A stretch of DNA of 7,217 bases from Candidatus Sordicultor aquaticus (GCA_018056825.1 JAGPEW010000035.1:1-7217), one strand, 5' to 3'. Counted from the first letter of the stretch, positions 1 to 7,063 are shown. Notes: generated by a model not told the origin, from the sequence alone. Translations and numbers: made by a program.

Positions 1-1002
1 AGCTGTTTCTAACTTAAAAACTAAATCATAAACACTTATATTTCCATATACTGGGTCATCTACCATATAGTTCTTTAAAGTTTCTTCGTATACTGGGTTA
101 ATAGGTACGCCAAAGTCAGCTCCCAATTCTACTGCTCCGTCGTTCAAGAGCCACCAGTAATCAACGTTATCTAAATTCTGGTTAGTATAGAGTCCTGCAT
201 ATACCTTAGCAAAAAAGTCGAGATAAATTGCTTCCCAGTGCACTAATTGTCCAGAAACGAGATGGTTGGGGGCATAAGATAGCATAGGAGAATAATGGCC
301 AAAGCTGGGAAGTCCTTTTTCTTCCGCCACCTGAGCTACGCTGGCTGAATCTTCAGTAAAAGCCAAAACGTCCACTCCCTCGGCCACCAGAGCTTCGGCT
401 GCTTCTTTAGCTCCTTGAGGGTCGTACCAGGCACTTTGCAACCACCGCACATTGACTTCTGCCTGAGGATTTACTCGACGCACTCCTAAGGTAAAAGCGT
501 TAATGTGTCTTTTTAATTCAGGAGTAGGAAAGGTTCCTACGTATCCAATCTTTCCCGATTTAGTTAGTGCTCCAGCCATAATTCCGTTCAAATAATATAC
601 CTGATGAAAATCAGCCATATAAGTAGCTAAATTGGGAGAGCGTTTAAATCCTGAACAGTGAAAGAAAATTTTATCTGGGTACCTTTGTGCCGCATTGAAA
701 GTTCCGTCCATAAAACCAAAACTCGTAGTTACCACTACATCCACTTTTTCTTGGTTAATGAGGCGGTCAATGATTCCTTCTACTTCTCCTTCTGGAACTG
801 CTTCTACATATACAGTATCTAACCAGGGATAAGTTTCTTCTAACACCTGGCGAGCTTGTTCATGAGCATGGCTCCAACCTAAATCACCGATTGGTCCTAC
901 GTAGATAAATCCTGCCTTTAACTTAGCTTCCTGGGAAAACGCTACTCCTCCCAAGAGGATAGAGCAAAGAATCACCATTACTAAAATTACTCTTTTGTTC
1001 AT
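1..1002 (-). CDS. BMP/PnrA-family ABC transporter substrate-binding protein, 3' end beyond window
   Basis: Extracytoplasmic binding protein of the Bmp (PnrA/Med-like, type 1 periplasmic fold) family, whose characterised members bind purine nucleosides. The first 334 residues are in the window with no in-frame stop; the C-terminus lies beyond the left edge. The start is the ATG at 1002-1000, six bases after a near-ideal Shine-Dalgarno (AGGAGGT at 1015-1009). Residues 1-23 form a signal peptide: a KR n-region, a hydrophobic core, and a likely signal peptidase I site at AFS-QE. The only Cys in it (13) lacks a lipobox, so this looks like a soluble periplasmic protein rather than a lipoprotein. 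Family landmarks: GWSHAHEQAR (42-51), VVVTTSFGFMDG (89-100), GKIGYVGTFPTPEL (150-163), AWYDPQGAKEAAEAL (191-205) and LNDGAVELG (286-294). The matching ATPase and permeases are encoded upstream on the same strand, beyond transketolase. Family is confident; the exact ligand (nucleoside or other) is inferred. Confidence 0.93.
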   Translation of the reverse strand, partial: MNKRVILVMVILCSILLGGVAFSQEAKLKAGFIYVGPIGDLGWSHAHEQARQVLEETYPWLDTVYVEAVPEGEVEGIIDRLINQEKVDVVVTTSFGFMDGTFNAAQRYPDKIFFHCSGFKRSPNLATYMADFHQVYYLNGIMAGALTKSGKIGYVGTFPTPELKRHINAFTLGVRRVNPQAEVNVRWLQSAWYDPQGAKEAAEALVAEGVDVLAFTEDSASVAQVAEEKGLPSFGHYSPMLSYAPNHLVSGQLVHWEAIYLDFFAKVYAGLYTNQNLDNVDYWWLLNDGAVELGADFGVPINPVYEETLKNYMVDDPVYGNISVYDLVFKLETA

Positions 1003-1008
1003 AGAAAT

Positions 1009-1054
1009 ACCTCCTGACTATAATGATTATCTATGTTAATTAAATAACTATGTT
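1009..1054 (-). promoter_or_regulatory. Possible promoter/operator and strong RBS of the binding-protein gene
   Basis: Between transketolase and the binding-protein gene an AT-rich stretch ends in the strong ribosome-binding site AGGAGGT (1015-1009). A GATAAT box at 1031-1026 could be a -10 element, but no recognisable -35 lies 17 bases upstream (AACATA), so the promoter call is weak. Within the would-be spacer lies a near-palindrome, GTTAATTAAATAAC (1035-1048), symmetric at 12 of 14 positions, that could be an operator. The sequence CTATGTT also occurs twice on the plus strand, at 1031 and 1048. The RBS is clear; the promoter and operator are speculative. Confidence 0.3.
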
Positions 1055-1099
1055 TTTATCGCTCACCCTCTTTGCTCTTGTGGAGCTTTGGGGTAAGTT

Positions 1100-1116
1100 A
1101 GGGGGCAGTGCCCCCT
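1100..1116 (-). repeat. GC-rich 17-bp perfect palindrome after transketolase
   Basis: The sequence reads A-GGGGGCA-G-TGCCCCC-T, a perfect odd palindrome of 8+1+8 bases. As RNA it would fold into a hairpin with a GGGGGC/GCCCCC core and a 3-nt loop. It lies 16 bases after the transketolase stop codon. Neither strand has the run of T expected right after an intrinsic terminator stem: the minus strand continues TAACTTACCCC and the plus strand TTATTGCC. It is therefore better seen as an mRNA-stabilising or processing hairpin, a partial terminator, or one copy of a dispersed intergenic repeat. The operon message could continue through it to the binding-protein gene. Confidence 0.6.
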
Positions 1117-1132
1117 TATTGCCTATTTATCC

Positions 1133-3181
1133 CTATTTCAAAAGAGAGCGAGCTTGAGCTAAAAGATTTTCCAGGCTGATACCTAATTTTTCTAATACTA
1201 CTTTGCCTGGAGCAGAAGCTCCGAAACGATCAATTCCAATGACTTTACCCTCTTCTCCTACATATTTATACCATCCCAGCGTTGCCCCCGCTTCAATGGC
1301 TATTCGTTTTTTTACTTCCGGAGGAAGAACTTCCCGTCGATAGGCCTCAGGTTGTTCTTCAAATAATTCAAAAGAAGGCATACTTACCACCCGCACTCTA
1401 ATTCCTTCGGAAGTAAGTTTTTCGTAAGCCTCTAAAGCCAAGCTTACCTCTGAGCCTGTGGCGATAATGATAAGTTGAGGTAGATGGGGTGCACAATCGG
1501 CAATAATATAAGCTCCTTTTTTTAATCCTTCCGCGTTTCCGTATTTATTTCTATCAACCACAGGTACGTTCTGACGAGTTAAAATAAGAGCTACTGGTTC
1601 TTCTTTTCTTTCTATGGCTATTTTCCATGCCTCGCGGGTTTCATTGGCGTCAGCCGGTCGAATACAAACCAAATTAGGCATCGCTCTAAGGCTCATAAGC
1701 TGCTCTATTGGTTGATGAGTTGGGCCATCTTCTCCTAAAGCTACCGAATCATGAGTCCAAACATAAATGACTTTGCAATGAGAAAGAGCAGCCACTCGAA
1801 CAGCCGGTCTCATATAATCAGAAAATACAAAAAACGTTGCTCCGAAAGGAATGAGCCCTCCATGAATGGCAATGCCATTTAAAATAGCTCCCATAGCATG
1901 CTCTCGTACTCCAAAAGCAATGTTTCTTCCCTCATACCCCAGAGGTCCTTCCACGAGACCCTGAGTTCCAGGTGAACACGAACCAGGTGCTTGAAAACTA
2001 CCTTTTCCTTTTAAAGTCGTACTGGTAGAAGGGTCTAAATCTGCCGAACCACCGATGAGAGAAGGAATTTTATCTGCCAGAGCATTGAGAATTTTCCCTC
2101 CCGCTGAACGAGTGGCAATGCTTCCTGAGGTAGGATCAAAAACAGGAAGGTCTTTATCCCAGTCAGGAGGAAGTTCTCCTTTTATAAGTGCGCTCAGCTC
2201 TTGAGCTAATTCGGGAAACTCTCGGGCATAAGCAGAGAAAAGGTTATTCCACTCTTTTTCCTCACCTGCGCCTTCTTTTGCTATCTCTCGCATATGATGT
2301 AAAACTTCTTCTGGAACATAGAAATCCTGGTCTAAGGGCCACTCAAAAAACTTTCGTGTTTCTACTACCTCTTCTGGCTTGAGGGGCGAGCCATGGACTT
2401 CAAAGCTATCTTGCTTGGGGCTTCCATACCCAATGTGAGTGGAAACCATTATAAGAGAAGGATGGTTTTTATCTTTCTGTGCTTCGTGAATTGCTCGGGT
2501 GAGCTCTTCTACATTATTTCCATCTTTTACCTCCAACACTTGCCATCCGTAGGCTTCAAAGTGCATTTTAATATTTTCAGTAAAGCAAATCGCCGTCTTT
2601 CCCGAAAGGCTTACCTGATTATTGTCAAAGAGGTAAATGAGCTTTCCCAGTTTCAAGTGTCCAGCTAAAGAAGCAGCTTCCTGCGCTACTCCCTCCATTA
2701 AATCCCCGTCGCTAACCAGAGCATAAGTGTAGTGGTCAATAATTGGAAATCCAGGACGATTGTACCGAGCAGCAAGATGGGCTTCAGCAATGGCTACTCC
2801 CACCCCGGTTGCGAAACCCTGTCCTAAAGGGCCAGTGGTAGTTTCTATACCACAATCTATACACCGCTCCGGATGGCCAGGAGTGTGACTTCCCCACTGG
2901 CGGAAATTTTTCAATTCCTCCATGCTCATTTTTTCGTATCCGCTCAAGTACAGAAGGGTATAAAGCAAAGCCGAACCATGACCCGCTGAAAGAATGAAGC
3001 GGTCTCGATTAAACCACCGGGGATTTTGAGGATTGTGTCTCATAATCCGTCGGAAAAGAACATAACCTAAGGGGGCAGCTCCTAGAGGTAACCCGGGATG
3101 CCCAGATTTTGCTTTTTGCACCGTATCTAAAGCCAGCATACGAATGGTTTTAACCGCTAATTGTTCAATAGAGGTCTCCAT
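1133..3181 (-). CDS. tkt: Transketolase
   Basis: Thiamine-diphosphate enzyme of the non-oxidative pentose phosphate pathway. It moves two-carbon ketol units between sugar phosphates, linking ribose-5-P and xylulose-5-P to sedoheptulose-7-P, glyceraldehyde-3-P, erythrose-4-P and fructose-6-P in the cytoplasm. At 682 residues it is a normal full-length single-chain transketolase. Visible residues: the cofactor/substrate histidines in SGHPG (His28), AGHGS (His68), PGHPE (His103) and EVHGSPL (His263); the ThDP/metal motif from SDGD (157-160) to DNNQVS (186-191); phosphate-contact ATRSAG (356-361); and catalytic Glu427 in VREHAM, followed by FSDYMRPA (453-460) and DGPTHQPIEQ (485-494) of the pyrimidine-binding domain. 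A C-terminal domain follows, with the ATGSEVSLALEA segment near 575-586. The start is ATG at 3181, five to six bases after AAAGGAGTG (3195-3187). It begins 28 nt after the permease 2 stop with no terminator between, so it is probably co-transcribed with the importer, which suggests a role in using imported ribose units. Confidence 0.97.
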   Translation of the reverse strand: METSIEQLAVKTIRMLALDTVQKAKSGHPGLPLGAAPLGYVLFRRIMRHNPQNPRWFNRDRFILSAGHGSALLYTLLYLSGYEKMSMEELKNFRQWGSHTPGHPERCIDCGIETTTGPLGQGFATGVGVAIAEAHLAARYNRPGFPIIDHYTYALVSDGDLMEGVAQEAASLAGHLKLGKLIYLFDNNQVSLSGKTAICFTENIKMHFEAYGWQVLEVKDGNNVEELTRAIHEAQKDKNHPSLIMVSTHIGYGSPKQDSFEVHGSPLKPEEVVETRKFFEWPLDQDFYVPEEVLHHMREIAKEGAGEEKEWNNLFSAYAREFPELAQELSALIKGELPPDWDKDLPVFDPTSGSIATRSAGGKILNALADKIPSLIGGSADLDPSTSTTLKGKGSFQAPGSCSPGTQGLVEGPLGYEGRNIAFGVREHAMGAILNGIAIHGGLIPFGATFFVFSDYMRPAVRVAALSHCKVIYVWTHDSVALGEDGPTHQPIEQLMSLRAMPNLVCIRPADANETREAWKIAIERKEEPVALILTRQNVPVVDRNKYGNAEGLKKGAYIIADCAPHLPQLIIIATGSEVSLALEAYEKLTSEGIRVRVVSMPSFELFEEQPEAYRREVLPPEVKKRIAIEAGATLGWYKYVGEEGKVIGIDRFGASAPGKVVLEKLGISLENLLAQARSLLK

Positions 3182-3209
3182 TTTTTCACTCCTTTCTTAT
3201 TTTTTATTG

Positions 3210-4139
3210 TTACTCTGATTCTCCTCGTTCATAAGGTTTTCCTAAACTTCCCGGTACACCAATTTTTTTCCGAAAAGCAAGACGAGAAACAAATACTAGA
3301 GCTACCACCGGGAAAAGATAAGGTAAAGAATTTAAAATTTCTGGAGCCACAAACACTTGCAAACGAAAAGCTAAGTGAAATAGTGCTCCAAAAAGGTAAG
3401 CACCAAGAGGAGCATAAATAGGGTTCCAAAAAGAGAAAATGGTCAATGCTACTGCTAACCAACCCATTCCTTGAGTCATACCCGAAGACCAGGTGGGGCG
3501 ATAAGCAATGGAGATATAAGCTCCTCCCAGCCCAGCCATAATTCCTCCCCAAAAAACGGCTAAGTAGCGTACTTTCCATACATTTATTCCTAAGGCATCG
3601 CAAGCAGAAGGGTTTTCCCCGCAAGAGCGCAAAAAAAGACCTGGTTTAGTTTTAAACAGAAAAAACCACATTACTAAGGCCAGAATAATGCTCACCACCA
3701 CTAAGAGGTTGCTGTCCTTAAAAAGGAGGCCTAGCCCCCCAGGTAGCAAAGACAAAAAATCTCCCGAAAAAGATTTTATAGGTGAGGTAAGTACTTTTCC
3801 TTCCCAGCTTCTCCCTAAAGTTTCGGCAATTCCTGTCCCCAACATAGTAAGAGCCAATCCCGATACTGTTTGATTAGCACGCAGGGTAATACTAGAAAAA
3901 GCATGGATTAAAGAGAAAAGCCCTCCTACTATGGCTCCTACCATGACTCCCAGCCAGGGATTAGAGGTAGTGTAGGCCACGATGAAAGAAGAAAAGGCTC
4001 CCACCATCATCATTCCCTCTATCCCTAAATTTAAAACCCCTGCTCGCTCAACATAAATTTCTCCCAGGGTGGCCAAAAGAAGAGGGGTGCCATAAGCGAG
4101 AGCTCTATTTAAAGTTCCTAAAATAAGCTCAAGAACCAT
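3210..4139 (-). CDS. BMP-type nucleoside ABC transporter permease 2 (NupQ/RnsD-like)
   Basis: Inner-membrane permease of the branched-chain amino acid/ribose transporter superfamily (PF02653), the shorter of the two permeases of a BMP-type importer. It has 309 residues, typical for this subunit, and about eight to nine hydrophobic segments. Subfamily landmarks: ERAGVLNLGIEGMM (31-44), RANQTVSGLALTMLGTGI (87-104), the cytoplasmic loop CGENPSACDALGINV (173-187) that should contact the ATPase, SSGMTQGMGWLAVAL (218-232), and the conserved tail GVPGSLGKPYERGE (294-307). The start is ATG at 4139, four bases after GGTGGAG. The first 11 bases overlap the end of permease 1, implying translational coupling and equal dosage of the two halves of the channel. 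It should pair with permease 1 and the two-domain ATPase. Substrate specificity cannot be read directly; nucleosides are inferred from NupQ and RnsD relatives. Confidence 0.95.
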   Translation of the reverse strand: MVLELILGTLNRALAYGTPLLLATLGEIYVERAGVLNLGIEGMMMVGAFSSFIVAYTTSNPWLGVMVGAIVGGLFSLIHAFSSITLRANQTVSGLALTMLGTGIAETLGRSWEGKVLTSPIKSFSGDFLSLLPGGLGLLFKDSNLLVVVSIILALVMWFFLFKTKPGLFLRSCGENPSACDALGINVWKVRYLAVFWGGIMAGLGGAYISIAYRPTWSSGMTQGMGWLAVALTIFSFWNPIYAPLGAYLFGALFHLAFRLQVFVAPEILNSLPYLFPVVALVFVSRLAFRKKIGVPGSLGKPYERGESE

Positions 4140-5235
4140 TTTTCTCCACCGCTTTCTTATCCTTCCATATAATACGATATCGACTCAAGTGTTCAGTAGA
4201 AATAAGGAAAAAGAGAATAAGTCCATTAAATACTGATACTACCTGAAAAGGAATGCCCAAAGACACCCGCAGAGCATCTCCTCCAGAGAGGAGAGCACCA
4301 AACAAAAAAGAAGTCAAAATTGTGGCCAGAGGATTAGCTCGAGCTAACCAGGCTACAATTATGGCTGTGAATCCATAGCCCAGGGAAATGTGGTCAGGAT
4401 GTCTTAAAAGATGATGGATGCCAGCCACTTCTCCTACTCCTGCAAATCCGGATAGTCCTCCGGAGATGAACATAGTGAAAAGAACAATTTTTTCTTCGTT
4501 TATCCCCAAGAATCTTGCCGTTTCAGGACTACTACCTACAATACGGAGTTCAAAACCCAGAGCACTTTTTTTGAGGAAAAAATAGCCTCCTATTGCTATG
4601 GCTATACCTACTAAAAGAGTAAAATAAGGAACTCTGGTTATTCCCATAGTCTTAAGCCAGGCTGCTTCAGGAAAAGTGTCGGTATAGGTGAAACCCCGTA
4701 CTCCCTTGCCTTTCCAGGGACCAGCAATTAAGTAGAGAACTAAGTTAGAAGCCACATAATTGAGCATAAGAGTAGAAAGAACCTCGTTCACAGCAAAACG
4801 AGTTTTGAAAATAGCAGGAACTAGTGCCCATCCTGCTCCAGCTAAAAAGCCTAAAATAAACATGGTCGGAAGTAAAAGAAAAGAAGGCAGTCCGGAAAAA
4901 AGAGCCACCCAAGTAGCGGCTACAGCTCCCAGAAGGATTTGCCCTTCTGCTCCAATATTGAGCACTTGAGCTCGGAAAGCTAAGGATAACCCCTCGCCCA
5001 CTAAAAGGAGAGGGATAGTTCGTTTTAGAGTTTCAGAGAAAGCATACCAGCTTCCTAGAGAGCCCTGAAAAAAAGTTTGGTAACCTACCCCAGGAGAGAT
5101 ATGGTAAAACAAAAAAATAACTCCACCGCAGGCAAAAGCCAGAATAATAGCTAAAAGAGAGAAAAAAACAATAGATAGAATAGTTGGTTGCAATGATAAC
5201 TCGATATGGAACTGAGTAAACTTTTTTCTACCCAC
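4129..5235 (-). CDS. BMP-type nucleoside ABC transporter permease 1 (NupP/RnsC-like), GTG start
   Basis: Inner-membrane permease of the PF02653 superfamily, the longer of the two permeases in BMP-type nucleoside importers; 368 residues is a usual length. The N-terminus is a short basic cytoplasmic tail followed by a long hydrophobic segment (about 17-44), then further membrane segments near 72-112, 117-143, 152-172, 203-221, 248-270 and 283-347. Diagnostic motifs: FRAQVLNIGAEGQILLGA (87-104), NEVLSTLMLNYVA (150-162), SSPETARFLGI (235-245) and GGLSGFAGVGEVAGIHH (259-275). The start codon is GTG at 5235-5233, directly after the TAG stop of the ATPase gene (5238-5236). No ATG is available before the conserved first membrane segment, and GGAG about 11 bases upstream with an intervening AAGG can serve as ribosome-binding site. 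This zero-gap arrangement points to translation by re-initiation. Confidence 0.95.
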   Translation of the reverse strand: MGRKKFTQFHIELSLQPTILSIVFFSLLAIILAFACGGVIFLFYHISPGVGYQTFFQGSLGSWYAFSETLKRTIPLLLVGEGLSLAFRAQVLNIGAEGQILLGAVAATWVALFSGLPSFLLLPTMFILGFLAGAGWALVPAIFKTRFAVNEVLSTLMLNYVASNLVLYLIAGPWKGKGVRGFTYTDTFPEAAWLKTMGITRVPYFTLLVGIAIAIGGYFFLKKSALGFELRIVGSSPETARFLGINEEKIVLFTMFISGGLSGFAGVGEVAGIHHLLRHPDHISLGYGFTAIIVAWLARANPLATILTSFLFGALLSGGDALRVSLGIPFQVVSVFNGLILFFLISTEHLSRYRIIWKDKKAVEKNGS

Positions 5236-6777
5236 CTACCTTCTCACTCCTCCCATTCCCAGGCCGATTTCTCGCCTATCTTCTTCTGTCCAGTGTTCTT
5301 TTTCTTTCTCTCCCACAATTTCTCCTCTAAACATAATTACTATTCTATTAGATAGTTTTAAGAGTTCATCTAAATCTCCAGAAATAAGTAGAATTCCTGC
5401 CCCTTTTTCTTGGGCTTTTACCAATAATTTATGAATAGCTTCTACACCGGAAACATCTAGCCCGGCAGTAGGGTTGGAAGCTACCACTAGCTTTGGTTTT
5501 TGCTCCAGCTCTCGAGCGATGATTACTCTCTGGCGATTCCCTCCGGAAAGGAGCCGTACCGGGATGTCGGAGAGAGGAGGGTTAATTTGATAATGGGAAA
5601 TTAGCTTTTCACTATAAGCTTCTGCCTTTTCCCAATCCACCCAAAAGCCTTGAGAAAAAGGAGGTTGATAATAGCCTCGCAATAAGAGATTTTCTGCTAC
5701 ACTCATCTCTCCTACTAACCCCTGATTTCGCTCTTCGGGGATATAAGCTACTCCTAAAGAAGCAATATCCCGAGGTAGGAGATTAGTAATTTCCTTATCT
5801 TCTAAAAAAATATGTCCTCTCGAAGCCTGGCGGAGACCTACTATCACCTCTGCTAATTCTTTCTGTCCATTTCCTGCTATTCCTGCTACTCCTACGATTT
5901 CTCCTTCTCTAACAGAAAGGGAAAGGTTTAGGAGAGCAGGGAAATCTCTATCTCCCATGGCTGAAACGTCTTGAAGCCGAAGAACGATTTTGTCTGATAT
6001 AGTTTTACGGGGAACTACAGAAATAACTTCTTTTCCTACTGTCATTCGGGCTAATTCTTCTAGAGAAACCTGAGAAGGAAGGATGGTAGAGACTACTTTC
6101 CCCTTCCGCATTACCGTTACCGCATCGGCAATCTCTTTAACTTCGTTAAGTTTGTGAGTGATAAAAATACAGGTTTTACCTTCTTCTTTCATCGCTCGGA
6201 GAGTAGCAAATAACTCTTCTGCCTCTTGAGGAGTTAAAACCGAAGTAGGCTCATCTAGAATGAGAATATTGGCTTTGCGGTAAAGAGCCTTGAGAATCTC
6301 AACTTTTTGTTTCTCACCTGCTGAAAGCTGCCAAACGTGAGCTCGAGGGTCTACCTTTAAACCGTATTTTTCCGAAAGAGACTTAATCTCAGCTTCGGCT
6401 TTTTCTGCGGGAAAGAAAAAAGGGATAGATGTCAGCCCCAGGACAATATTTTCCGCAACTGTGTGAGTAGGAATGAGCTTAAAGTGCTGATGAATCATGC
6501 CAATCCCTAAATTGATAGCTTCTCGAGGGGAAGAAATTTTAACCGATTTTCCCCGAATGATTATTTCTCCTTCATCAGGGGAGAAAAGTCCATAGAGGAT
6601 ATTCATTAGTGTTGTCTTACCCGCTCCATTTTCTCCCAGTAAAGCATGGACAGTGCCTTTTTTAACCTCAAAAGACACTCGGTCATTAGCTAAAATGTCA
6701 GGAGGAAAACGCTTAGTTATAGAGCGAAAAGCAACCTCTGCTGGCCTTTTTTCCCAATTGTTTTCTACTTCCGACAT
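5236..6777 (-). CDS. BMP-type nucleoside ABC transporter ATP-binding protein, two NBDs (NupO/RnsA-like)
   Basis: Cytoplasmic ATPase subunit with two fused nucleotide-binding domains, as in simple-sugar and nucleoside importers; 513 residues matches the family. NBD1 (about 14-250) is complete: Walker A GENGAGKTT (48-56), Q-loop MIHQHF (94-99), a variant signature LSAGEKQ (151-157), Walker B ILILDEP (171-177) and switch His208. NBD2 (about 262-500) is degenerate in the way usual for this family: Walker A is replaced by GVAGIAGNGQKE (296-307) with no GKT/S, the Q-loop region is YIPEER (345-350), the signature LSGGNRQ (410-416) is intact, the Walker B carboxylates are missing in VVASNPT (431-437), and the switch His is absent in LLISGDLDE (463-471). 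One composite ATP site should therefore hydrolyse. It is the first gene of the operon. The start is ATG at 6777 with an in-frame TGA just upstream, so no longer form is possible. The ribosome-binding site is poor: GGGAG at 6794-6790, 12 bases away. Confidence 0.96.
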   Translation of the reverse strand: MSEVENNWEKRPAEVAFRSITKRFPPDILANDRVSFEVKKGTVHALLGENGAGKTTLMNILYGLFSPDEGEIIIRGKSVKISSPREAINLGIGMIHQHFKLIPTHTVAENIVLGLTSIPFFFPAEKAEAEIKSLSEKYGLKVDPRAHVWQLSAGEKQKVEILKALYRKANILILDEPTSVLTPQEAEELFATLRAMKEEGKTCIFITHKLNEVKEIADAVTVMRKGKVVSTILPSQVSLEELARMTVGKEVISVVPRKTISDKIVLRLQDVSAMGDRDFPALLNLSLSVREGEIVGVAGIAGNGQKELAEVIVGLRQASRGHIFLEDKEITNLLPRDIASLGVAYIPEERNQGLVGEMSVAENLLLRGYYQPPFSQGFWVDWEKAEAYSEKLISHYQINPPLSDIPVRLLSGGNRQRVIIARELEQKPKLVVASNPTAGLDVSGVEAIHKLLVKAQEKGAGILLISGDLDELLKLSNRIVIMFRGEIVGEKEKEHWTEEDRREIGLGMGGVRR

Positions 6778-6800
6778 GTATCAATTCATCTCCCTATAGG

Positions 6801-6806
6801 ATTATA
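6801..6806 (-). promoter_or_regulatory. Second TATAAT box near the ATPase start
   Basis: Another perfect TATAAT on the minus strand (6806-6801) lies 28 bp downstream of the first. A transcript from it would begin near 6794 and have a leader of only about 16 nt. The region 17 bp upstream (TACCTG) does not resemble a -35 box. An 8-bp palindrome CCTATAGG follows at 6800-6793. It could be a second start point or a chance match in AT-rich DNA. Confidence 0.25.
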
Positions 6807-6828
6807 TTCTTTCGCACCCCCATCAGGT

Positions 6829-6857
6829 ATTATACACTCTCTCCAAAAGAGAAAAAG
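6829..6857 (-). promoter_or_regulatory. Probable operon promoter (consensus -10)
   Basis: On the minus strand a perfect TATAAT lies at 6834-6829, 51 bases upstream of the ATPase start codon. No good -35 is present at 16-18 bp spacing (only T-rich hexamers such as CTTTTT around 6857-6852). Transcription would start near 6822, giving a leader of about 45 nt. This is the best-placed promoter for the importer operon, downstream of the intrinsic terminator at 6971-7004. The -10 match is direct; promoter function is inferred. Confidence 0.5.
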
Positions 6858-6970
6858 AAGGATTTGAAATTTATTTAGAAAAATTACTTGGAAAAGTGGG
6901 AAATATGTTTTGTAGCCTTTATAATCCCCAAAAAGCAAAAGAAAAAGACAGACAGCCTACGGCGTAAGAC

Positions 6971-7004
6971 AAAAACCACTGAGGAGAAAAGCTTCCCTCA
7001 GTGG
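6971..7004 (-). terminator. Strong intrinsic terminator, upstream of the operon promoter
   Basis: A perfect 9-bp inverted repeat, CCACTGAGG (6976-6984) and CCTCAGTGG (6996-7004), can extend by GAA/TTC across a single-base bulge to a 12-bp stem with a 4-nt loop. On the minus strand it is followed at once by TTTTTGTCTT (6975-6966), the hallmark of a Rho-independent terminator; the plus strand has no T run after the stem. It ends a minus-strand transcript coming from the right, about 200 nt before the ATPase start codon. That transcript is either an upstream operon, the structured RNA described here, or an attenuated long leader. Confidence 0.85.
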
Positions 7005-7063
7005 AGGTACACTCCCTTGCCAACTCCCAAAAGGCAAAAAAGACAAAAAATTAAAAAGGCAAG

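Noticed and set aside
1100..1116. Intrinsic terminator of the transketolase message
   Set aside because: The stem is good but no T run follows on the minus strand (TAACTTACCCC), so a standard Rho-independent terminator is not supported.
2188..3421. Plus-strand ORFs of 64-91 codons opposite transketolase and at the permease 2 end
   Set aside because: They are antisense shadows of clearly homologous genes, with no family resemblance and no upstream signals.
3229..3624. 131-codon minus-strand ORF inside permease 2
   Set aside because: It is an out-of-frame reading of a well-conserved permease with no independent signals.
5236..6777. Damaged second ATPase domain
   Set aside because: The missing Walker A lysine and Walker B carboxylates in NBD2 are usual for two-domain sugar and nucleoside importer ATPases, so this is family normal rather than decay.
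6920..6925. Plus-strand TATAAT as a divergent promoter
   Set aside because: No -35 is found at usual spacing and no plus-strand gene follows within the window.
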